This document shows positions 13,101 to 25,100 of a stretch of 64,000 nt of DNA, one piece after another. The stretch is from contig CP136069.1 of NCBI GenBank assembly GCA_032622095.1, positions 33,020,194 to 33,084,193 on the forward strand, written 5' to 3'. Under the pieces are notes generated by a model. It saw only the letters and a program-made list of their open reading frames with translations, did no database searches and was not told where the DNA came from. Source of the DNA: Siphonodentalium dalli (taxonomy: Eukaryota > Mollusca > Scaphopoda > Gadilida > Siphonodentaliidae). The stretch's first letter is position 1. Every line of letters begins with the position of its first letter. The position numbers and the translations under genes are program-made.

Positions 13101-16100
13101 ATCAAATAATGTTTGATAACAAGATGAATATGAATCATTATGATCTTTTATTATCTGTTTCTCTGTCTCTTTTCTGCTTTATTACCGGATCACCCATAAT
13201 AATTAAAGAGGTACTGTACACTAAATCCGGCCATTTATCTCCTTTTATACTCAACATAATATGAATGAATTAGAGCCATGGGTGAGTGAAAAATACACTC
13301 CTGTGCTGTACGAATGATGTAAAGAACATGGTGATTATAAAGAAAATGTGTTAATGACCAGAGCCATAAACTCATTTTCATTATAATTACCATGTTGTTT
13401 ACATCGTTCGTAAAGTGTCTTTTGCACTCATCTACATGTAAGACTCAAAAGCGTTCACTTATATAACATAACCAACTGTTATAGCCAAGTAAGAGTTGCT
13501 GTTTGATGGAAGTTTTCACTTTTCTCACAATTTCCGGAAATTTAACAGAATATTTCACGAAAAATCAAACCATGCATTTTGGAATTATCAGCACTCTGTG
13601 TGAACTTACCTAATAAAGATTCCGGCCACTTCTCCCTTGAGCGAGAATAGTGACACCTCGTGTCTTACCTGATAAAGGTTCCGGCCACTTCTCCCTTTAG
13701 CGAGAATGGTGACACCTCGTGTCTTACCTGATAAAGGTTCCGGCCACTTCTCCCTTGAGTGAGAATGGTGACATCTCGTGTCTTACCTGATGAATGTTCC
13801 GCCACTTCTCCCTTGAGTGAGAGTGGTGACACCTCGTGTCTTACCTGCTAAAGGTTCCGACTACTTCTCCCTTGAGTGAGAGTGGTGACACCTCGTGTTT
13901 TACCTGATAAAGGTTCCGGCCACTTCCCCCTTGAGCGATAATGGTGACACCTCGTGTCTTACCTGATAAAGGTTCCGGCCACTTCTCCCTTGAGTGAGAA
14001 TGGTGACACCTCGTGTCTTTCAACACATACGGCGCTCTTGATGACGAACTTCTTTGCGTTTCCAATGATCTCGTATGTGGCACGGGCAGTGGATGCAATT
14101 GGAATGTTCTGGAATATAGGTATTGCAATAATGACATAATTATGCTGCAAAAACATCTATAAAATCCACCAAAGAACCGTAGCAACTTGCTGAATAACCA
14201 TATCAGAAATGTTTAACTCATTTATTTGTCTTTATATTAATAGGGCTTTATACACTCAACATTTGCTTCACTATTACTAGCATACACCAATGTACGCATG
14301 CCATGCCCTGTGTTGTTTATTGTTATCTATAGATGCAGTTTATTTCTCATAACCAACAATTGTTGAAGAAACAGTTTAGCTAGATGCAGTTTATTTCTCT
14401 TGGACCAAATGAGTGCCTTTATGTTCTTTTTTTAGTTACTAATGAAAGAAAAATAACAACACAGGGAGTTCATTTCTCATAACCAACATTGGTTGAATAA
14501 ACAGTTTAGCTATAGCTAAACTGTTTATTCAACCAATGTTGGTTATGAGAAATGAACTGCATCTAGCTAAACTGTATTCAACCATTGTTTGTTATGAGAA
14601 ATAAACTGCATCCAGCTAAACTGTTTATTAAACTATTGTTTGTTAAATATGTTCATTTATGACAAAATATCAGGAAGACGACCGTCACTTGTCAAGACAC
14701 TCTGCCCAGTACCAAAACATATATTATCTGGCTGTTATAGAACGCGTTATTACTACTGGGCAGTAGATGCAGTTGGAATGTTGGGGAAACACTTATTACA
14801 ACAATGCAATAAAGTCAACAACGCGCAATGCGTACACGTAAACGTTAATATACCGTACATGAACGGATGACAGATATTAGTTTCCGTAAATCAGGAAGGT
14901 TTTAGGTCGTTGGCCCCCTTGGAATCGGTGTGAAATTTAGGTGAATTTTACTTTTCGCGATAAACCCCACGGGCCCTGGATAGAAAAACTTTCCTTCCCT
15001 GAATTCTACATTCCCCATTATGAAAGGCCTCTTCCTTCCACGAACTAGAACTCTATATTTGTTAACCCTCTCTATACTGAATGTATTCGCCCATTTTATT
15101 GTGAAGTACACATTGGAGCGGTCTATTTTTAATTTGGAGGTGTGTCCATCTAATAAAAGCTGACGACAGGGCGTGTCAGGTTGGAGATATCCAACAGTTT
15201 GAACGTTACAACACAAGGTTCAAATTGATATCCGTGAACTTTGGATTTAGATATGGTTAAATGTGGAGATGTTGGAACGTTCAAAGTGGACACCCACCAA
15301 CAGAGACCCTCTCACCCCTGGCCTGGCCTGGCCGAATCCGAAACACCCAGATGACCCTCTCGCCACGCCATTAGCCTGGCCGAATCCGAAACACTCAGAT
15401 GACCTATGTTCGACTTACCGGCTGTGGTCCACTCAGATGGTCTCTCATCGACTTACCGGTTGTGGTACACTCAGATGACCTATGCTCGACTTACCGGCTG
15501 TGGTCCACTCAGATGGTCTCTGTTCGACTTACCGGCTGTGGTCCACTCAGATGACCTATGCTCGACTTACCGGTTGTGGTCCACTCAGTTGACCTATGCT
15601 CTCGACTTACCGGTTGTGGTCCGCATTCAGGGCAAGTCCATCCCGCGGCTCCGAATCTGGTGAAGTTTGGTTTGTCTAGACATTTCTTGTAATCTCTGAC
15701 TTTGGTTACGACCATCTCACCCTCCTCAGCCTGTTCTGGTTTCGGCTGTATCTCATACATAGTCTCGCATTCACCTGCTGGTGTCGGCTACAATAAGATA
15801 CCAGAACGTTAGCGTGATCTACACAATCTGTCCAGCAACCGTCATCAACAAACAATAGCATAAGTTTATCTTGATCGTTCCCAACTGTTCATAACAACCC
15901 TCATCAATCGAGTCAAGTTCAGTCAAGCACCACTACCACATTTGTCGGCTCTAAGAAGGTACCACACTATTAACTTGATCGTTCCCAACTGTGTAGCAAC
16001 CCCCATCAATTGAGTTAACCCACAGTACCACACAGATGGTCTCCGCTTTAAGGATATATCGCAATGTCAGCTTGATCGTTCCTAGCTGTGTAGTAGCCTA

Positions 16101-19100
16101 TAGCCAACTTGTGTTTGCGGCCAGAGTTCAGGGTTAATTGAACAGTTTTAAAGACTCTAAATGAAATAGCATTGAGAACTAAAGACAGCAACAAATGCTC
16201 TAAAGTATATATCGTAAGCACACACGATGTATGGAATATGACCATACGCGAGGAATTTAGTTGACACTTGCTTTCCACTGAGGGTTACATCTGCTCAAAT
16301 TTTGAGAAATGATGAAAGTGTGCAGTAACCATCATTGGGGTGTGCGTCCTTTGTAAGTTATATGAATAGTCACCTTTCGCACAATGAACGACTACAGATA
16401 ATTATTACGAATAGCTACTTTAAGTCGTAATTTTTCCGCACGGTCCAAAAACCTTTTCGCATATTTGACGATTACGAGTCGGTTTTTTGTGAGACAATCG
16501 TGCATGCCAGTTACGTCAGGGTATTATGGTGCGTGTCGTGATTATTTTGCAATTAATTGTGCTCAAGCCTTGAAATAGGGTGACTGTCATTTGCAGAATG
16601 TGTAAGCAGAATGAGGTCCCCATAGGGTGAATTTGGTGATGCCAGCCCGCTATGCGAGGTAGCATCACTAAATTCACCCTCTGTGGACCTCATTCTGCAA
16701 ATGACAGACACCCTATTTCAAGGCTTGATTGTGCTGTTATCAGGCCATATAGCTTGACGCTTTGAGTTTCGGAAGATTCCCGATTTTCACGGTAACGAAT
16801 GATATGATTGGCACTAATAGATAAAAAGTAAGGCCGCATGGCGATCACAAATCTCAGAGTCATCTCCCACATTTAGAAGCTGAGAAATAATACGATCGCG
16901 AACTTATTACACTATGATGTATTTGTGAGTTTTGTTGAAAAACCAAAACCGTAATCGTAAAACGGATGGGGAAAAACGACAACGATTAGAACGAACACAA
17001 ATTCGAGTGACGTAGTACCCCATTCGTAATAATTACCTGTTGTCGTTCATGGTGCGAAATATATCTAATATTGGATATCTTATGAAAATAACTGAAGCTA
17101 GTGGCGTAGTACCCAAAAAATTAACTGTCTCGACATTACGAGTCGCTTACTTGTTTGATATCGTATGAAGACAACTGCAGCTTTTAGCCAAAAATTAACT
17201 GTCTCGACATACGAGTTTCTTATATGTTGGATATCTGGTGTGAAGGTAATTGAAGCTATAAGCCAAAAGTAAGCCGCATGTAAGTATGTCATGTTTTATG
17301 TGTTCTGTGTGAAGAGACCTTTTATGTGTTGCTGTCAGTCTTCAACTCATGCGTTAAGTTATGTTAAATAATTTAGTTATCCATATGACTTAACACAAAT
17401 CACTGTACTGTCAATGTCACAGTGGTAACCATAGTTATGAATGATTATGACGATTTATGGTGTATGTAAATGACCTCGAGTGTCTTGAGGAATCAGAATT
17501 TCGGTGATTGATGTGTGTTCTTGATGGTTTATGATGTATGTAAATTACCTCGATTGTCCTGAGGAATCCGAATTTCGGTGATTGAGGTGTGTTTATGATA
17601 GTTTATGATGTATGTAAATTACCTCGATTGTCCTGAGGAATCCGAATTTCGGGGATTGAGGTGTGTTCATGATGATGTTGCTCTCGTCGTCATCTAGAGA
17701 GCGCTTGGAGTCGATATTCATCTCAAACAGTCCAACGAGACCGCGTTTGATGTTCACCGACCACAGTGGATCTTCCTCCTCTGTGCGCAGGTCAAACACG
17801 TGACCGTTGACGTAGCTGAAATAAGATGTAAACTAATATAAGACTGCGTCCGCACACTCGCAAATTTTCTGTAATTATTTACATTTCGATGCCAGAAAAC
17901 AAACGGCCTGGTTGTAGTAATTCTTTCTCTGAAACATTTCACTATGTGCTCTCAAAATGCTTAGCGACATTCGCAGATCAGAATCACTGTACTTATATAT
18001 ACTATTAGTTAAACATTAAACTATTTATCTGTACCTGTTGTTTGACTGCTATATCACCTTAATTGTTATCACCCCTGTGATAACGGCATACTCCCTTATG
18101 AATTGATTTACGTGAAATCTTATGTACACTATAAATTGATATATTTTAAAGGATCAGATAAGAAATTATAATTTATAATCTGCACAACTACACGCAATGT
18201 CATGTTAGATGAAGAGCGTTGACTTAATCATTTCCGGCATCATGCCTCACAAGTTTTATATCATGGTGGACGGGGAAACCTGTACCTGTACAAGTTGGGC
18301 AACAGAACCATAAAATATCCCCATATCTTTAATATGTCTTGCAGCTACGTTCCTTTTCCACCATGATATGCATACACCTGGTTTATAAACATATCGCGTG
18401 AAAAAGTACACGTATAACGGCAGAATGGTCGACCATTTTACTACCCTACTCTACTTGCAGATAGCCGAGGGGTCACTCTCGGTTACCAGTCGATCCTTCA
18501 TACTAGTATTGTCCTGCTAGTCCGGGGGTCGGTGTGGTGCTATGTACCCAGTTTGAAGTTATTGGGTCTGACATCCCCGTTGCCATGATGGCATAAACCA
18601 TAACACAGAAAACAAACGCAAAAATATTTATTAAATTCATCTGTACAGGGTTCACGCTGTCATAGGCCAAATTGGCCGATCGCCATTTTTTTTCGAAAAT
18701 GGCCAACAAAACTTTCATTTGGCCACACTTTTGGCTTAGTTTTTTTTTATCCCAAAATCGGAAATATAATTCAAAAATCCAAATAGAATTTTATAACGGG
18801 AGTGACTTGAGAATCAAATTTATGGTATGACCATCTGCTAATTGATTAGATGATACAACTTAATGAGTAACGAAAGGCCTTCATTGCATTGCACTATCAA
18901 ACAATGGGGCAATACAGCAGTAATGATTATTAACACTAATGAATCATTTGTCTGGCATAATGCTGCATGGGAGATGGTGGGTAGTGGTATAGTGTTAAAG
19001 GGGTACTGTACATTCAATCCGGTCATTTATGGGACCATCTTCTTTTATACTCAACAGAATTATATGCAACAAATGAATGAATGTAAGCGATCGATTAGTG

Positions 19101-22100
19101 CAAAATACACACATGTATGCGCTCTGTGAACGATGCAAACAGCATAGTAATGTTGATGAAAATTAATAAATGGCTGGAGTCATAAATTCATTTTCATTAT
19201 AATTACAATATTATTTTCATCGTTCATAGAGCACATGAGCGTATTTTACACTAATCCATGGCTCAAATTCATTCATTTTTTGCATATAGTCTGTTGAGTA
19301 TAAAAGGAGATGGTCTCAAAAATGGCCAGATTTAGTGTACATTACCCCGTTAAGTAACACTGTGGTATTCACATAATTATAAGGAATGTTAGATGTTAAA
19401 TAAATACACAGAACGACACGATGTGTAAATGGGTTTGTCGAAACGGCACTCGCTGCCGCGGAAGGAATCCGTGCATTAAAAATACAGGATTAGAAATTTA
19501 TTTAAGCTCGTACAGGGCGTGTTTGTCATATGTGATGATTCTTTTATTTAAATAGTTCCAGTTTCATTGTTGATGCGAACGTCATGTACGTCATTTTACG
19601 TCAACGAGATGCGTATGGAACGTACGTTCCATACGGATTTGTAAATATGGAACAGCAATAACACCGTACTTCTAGGAACAAGCGCGTAATAAAACAAAAA
19701 TATTGATTAATTGTGAGGCCAAAAAATTAGGATTTCATTTGGCCAAAGATTTGTTTATAATTTGGTAAAAACAATCAGGATTCGAGAAAATAAATGCTAA
19801 TTTGCTATGATGTTTGTGGCTCTTGTTGATTTTCTATGACGTTGGTGGCTCCAGCTGAATGGTTATTATGCTGCTAGGGAAAATCTTTATGTTGTTAAGA
19901 AATATAAACGTTATATTTTCTAACTGTATTATTTGTGCAAGAAATTCCACGGGTCGTGAGAGGTAGTGTTTGATGAGGTGATTGATGGTACTACATGTAT
20001 AACCACTACCCCCTGGAGTCCGGAATCCGCCTTTAAAAAGGGCATGAGATCCAATATCCAGTTTAAAGAAAATATGAAATATATGTGACTATTTCATAGT
20101 GAAACATACATAATATAATTCAAACCAATTAACTGGATATTTCTTCGCAAAAATGCAATTCAAAGAGCACATTTTAACACATGATTCTACGGTGAATTCG
20201 CGTACAAAATATGAATTACAGGTCATAAATACAGGAGAGGATTTTAATGTTCGTTGTTTGTGTTTATCAAGTCATATCTACGTATTTACAGTTTCGGAAA
20301 GCATGACTTTTGTGAAAAGTATGAGAATAACAATAGCTGAATTGTGCATTTTGATGGAGACGGGATTCACTGTATACATAGTCGAGATCCAGCGAACGAT
20401 ATAGTCGGAATCCGGCTTACGATAGAGTCGGAATCCGGCGTACGGCTCCAAAACACAAGGAATCCGGCATACGAAGCAAAGGGGGTATGCTCGTGATTAT
20501 ACTTACGATATTCCGCGAGGGGTAAGGTGAGACGGCATATGCCTCACTTTATTCAGTTACACATATATTTGATGGAAAAAGTAATGTTTGTCTCTTTCAG
20601 ATCACACGTTCTTATCAGTGTATAATACACCTCACGTATAATGTTAGAGCGTCCCACACAGGACCGGTGGCATATTCTTGACACATCTTCACATAATAAA
20701 ACTGCGTCTGGTATACTTCGCCTCACATAAGAACCCCCGTGCGCAAAGATCGAATTTTGGCCGTATACTGACAGGATATTTCCATATCCGTAATCGTATT
20801 CGTGATTTTGCGAAAGGTCTCTATTATTTTATGGTTATACATGTACTTACGAGAATTCCACGGGCCATGAGAGGTATTGTTCTATGATTGCGACGTCGGC
20901 TCCCGCCATGGCGAGGAACGTTTCATCTGGAACCATCTCGTTCGTTGGGTCCCCGCTCTTGATGACGTCATTAATCTTGAAGATTCTGATGCCATCGAGC
21001 TATCAAGGGAAATAACTTCATGTTAACACACAGTAACGTGGCTATATGGTTTATTCCTTCGTTGGTGTGATATCAAACAAACTTATAGGAGATTCCGACG
21101 AGTATCTAGAGTGGCGATGGAAACACCACAGCACATATACTAGATCATGCCATGAACCTCTACTATGGCTAATGCCCGTAGAGATCATATTCCACCAGTA
21201 CAGAACCTTGGACATTTTTAAAGTTTCGACAGGGAACCTTATAAAGTAAAAATAATGACACAGGGAATATATTGATTAATGATTATTTGTTCCTTAATAT
21301 TGTGCTTCACTATATGCGAAGGTCCAAACTCGAAATTGCACTCTTTTCTGTGACTTTTGTGAGCCGATATCAAGTAAACATTCAATTAATTACCCAGAAA
21401 AAACCCCACAATTGTATGAAACGCAAAGAAAACTCGCTCACAAAGTTACCTAAATCGTGAAATTTCGAGTGAGACCTTCACCTACATTGAAGAACATTAT
21501 TAAGAAACAGATAATAACAAAGAAATATATATTCACTGTTATTTTTTTCGATTTGATAAGGTTCCCTGTCAAAACTTTGAAAAGTTCCCATATTTTGTAC
21601 TGATGGAATATGATCTCTACGGGCGTTAACCACAGTAGAGATTCGTGGCATGATCTACAGACATACATTGGTATCACCCATATGGTGCCCCTCATAGACA
21701 CGAGCAAACGACACTCAGAATATATTATTCTATCTGTGTGAGGCTCGCTACATGATTCATGGCACGATATGCAGGCATACCATTGGTATAATTTATCCCG
21801 ACAGCTGTCGCGGTTAATATATAATTGACCTTTACGTCACAATAACTTCATGACACCGACGAGCCGTCAATGGAAGCACGATTATGGTGTGTCCAATGTA
21901 TATACTGGAGGCTACCCAATATGAAAATTATGCAAACGAAAAACAGGTCCTGATAAAAAAACATCGTTTGGTCTCGCTACAGTAATGCTCTAAGTAATCT
22001 CACCGAGAGCTTTCCGATGAATGGCAACAAGCCATATTTCCGACTAAATCCTTAAAAGTTACCCATAATTCGGTTGTGGTTAAGAAGTCGATTAATTATG

Positions 22101-25100
22101 GCATTACTCTATGTATGTACAGTAAGTAGTTAAAGTTCACCTGGAGCCTGGCGCAACCTTCAGCGACTTGCACTCTGCATAGAGCCTTCAGTTTAATAGC
22201 GGACCATGTTGCACTTTCTCCAGGAAGTCCTGTCGCTATTTGCGTCTCATATCTGTAGATGTATTCACGTCCTGGCTTATAAGCTGGAACAAAAATACAA
22301 TGTACAACTATCACCAGGAACGTGACGAGAAGGTGTTCGTTGTTGGTGTCCACCTTAAAATTACTGCTAGACCGAAATTTCCTACTGCGGGAAACTGTTC
22401 GGCGATTATTGACGGAATTATCCCGTTGTCCGATTCAGATATGTTGGGTTGTCTGGCCGATAACTTGAGATGCATTAGCAATAATTTCATTATATTTTAA
22501 AATACCCAGGTCATGTCGGATTGGAATCAAAGTTTTATCCGATTATTTCTGTAGATTGATCTCTTCCTATTAGTTTAAAATAATTTTTCCAAGTAATAGC
22601 AATTTCAGTCAAAGTAATGGCCGAATTTAGAAATTGTGCAACGTTTGGCCTAAAAACGACACATTACAGTCTGAATACAGATTGATACATCAAAACATTT
22701 GACCAAAGTCGGGGAAGAGTGAGACACGAAAACCCACAGTCGCCGGATCAGCTATATATGTGTCGCCGGGTGAGCTATATGTGTCGCCGGGTGAGCTATA
22801 TATGTGTCGCCGGATGAGCTATATATGTGTCGCCGGGTGAGCTATATATGTGCGGCGTATTGGCTGCTAAATAAAATATGAAATATGAGGATATAGACTA
22901 AAACTTACCAAGTTCTCGAAGCTTCGATTCTATAAAGAAAAGAATATATTAGTAACTTAGAAGCAACTTAAAGGGATTATGTACGCCATTTGCAATAAAT
23001 TCCCGGTAATAACAACGATCTAATATCGATAGAAAATAGAACAATAATAAATTCCCGATAAAATCAACGATCTAGTATAAAAATTATGTTGATACGGGGC
23101 GTAAACTCAAGCCACTCACTGACTAGTGAAGATGCAATAACTTAAATAAGTATATGGGAGTAGTATGCATGTACTATATCATTTATTTGACACACTCTTG
23201 CTTGAAAACTGTACTCAAATTACTCGACAACCACAATTGGTATTTTCGCATTCCGGCCAATCTGCCATCCTTAACGTTTCTTTGTACTCAACATACTTTC
23301 AAATAATGGAAATCTGGTTACCTTATTCTACGACGCAGAGACTATAGAAACCAGCAACAACATTTTGAGTACAGTATCCCTTTAAACATATATGTTGATT
23401 ATTGTTTCGACGTCCGCCTTCCTCCAGGGACGTGGCTAGAGCGTCTCTGTTGGTGGTATCCCCTTGAAATTTCCAACTGCACCGCCCCCCCCCCCCAATG
23501 AACCACAAAAATACCATATGTTCCAAAAATGGCATTTGCACACTCTCTTGGGTTGGAACTTCCCAACTGGTACCACAAACTTTCTAACTGTTGGAGATTA
23601 TTTTCCATCCTGACAACCCCCTTAAGGTTGGACTTTTTCAATTGATTTCCTTTTCAGCTCAACATTTTCACCAAAAGTATAAAAATATGCTACTGTTGAT
23701 CTAAAAACAACAAACTCCCCACGAATTACTTGTTGGAAAATCAACAATGAGAACAATTTCAAGCTATATTTGGTGTAAAATTTCCAACTAATGTGTCAGG
23801 CATGAAATTTCCAACTGTTGAACATTTTTACCAATGTTGTGGGATATAGACACCCCGCACACCCTGTCGCCACGCCCCTGCCAACAGCGCCTTTATATAT
23901 GAACATGCAGTCTGTTATCGCGAAAGGTCCAGTGTTTAAAAGATGTGATCACACCCTTGGTCAAGTGGCCACGCTAATGTGCTATGAGGCGGGTGGGTCC
24001 GATAATGCTGGTAGGGCAAATTGTTGCTGTTAAGAAAAAGTTTTTTCTGAAGTTGTCAGTTTTGCGCGATTCTTTATCATTCCACTATGAACACATCAGT
24101 GGAGTGTTTCACGTCACTTTAAACGGACGTGGCTCATGTTCGATCTTCCAAAGCATGGCTATGTAATTTCGAAGGGGTTATAAGATAGATTGGCAAATAC
24201 CCAAAATATTGATATATGGATTCATATGTACTGAACAATATTTCACATGGTCACAGCCATTTTCAGTCTTCTTCATTTTGTTTCGCACAGAAGTGAAACG
24301 AACGCTCTTTATTTCTACCATATCAGGAATATAGACCAACGTGGAACGCTCATGTCTCTTCCATGCCGTGCAAATGGCGAATTCATTTATAAAAGAATAA
24401 AATTGGAATAGTATATTTTTCATAATCCCGGTGATCCCAGTCCAGTTAATAGTCCAAGGATTATTGATAAAATATAATATTCTCAAACATTCGTTGGCTT
24501 ATGAGATAGTCTTATCACACGATCCTACCCTTATTCCATCCAATAAACCCAGTCTATAAATTGTGATATTAAACGTTCGTTTAATAACAGGAAATAGTGC
24601 CAGGTGACCTTTGATTTCCGGCTTGTCGTATGTTTACATTCCGTACGCTACGTCTCAAAATACTATGGCTTCCAATATTTTTCCAACAAACTATCACTAA
24701 TAAAGAGTTTGACAACTTATGTCATTATATATACGCCATTAAATACGCAAAAGAGCATTTATGTATCTGTGACTATTTTTTTACGCGGCAAACAACCATA
24801 GTTACGTGAAACGTCATCGCATGCCTTATAGAAGCCGATGTTAGTTTCGCGTCCAATTTGTTGATTTAAGTATGTCTTGTCGAGGGTTTGGATCATGTAA
24901 TAAATATAATCTACAACTCGTCCCCAGTTTATAGCGGAATTTACAAAACTCGTCCAGTAAATTAGGCCTGGACTTGGCCAAAGGCTCGGTCCAGACCTAA
25001 TTTACTGGAATCGGTTTGTAAATTCCACTATTAACTGGGGACTCGTTGTAGATCCTCTATTTATTATATGGTTGCCTATATATATAATAGGGCAAATTAC

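Noticed and set aside
14902-15216. 104-codon frame upstream of exon 7 considered as an extra vitellogenin exon
   Set aside because: Exons 6 and 7 already join in phase, and the sequence belongs to a dispersed repeat also at 29.7 kb.
16621-16680. Hairpin at GCCCGCTATGCGAGGTAGC considered as a terminator or miRNA
   Set aside because: It is the centre of a palindromic MITE with 8-bp target duplications, which explains it fully.
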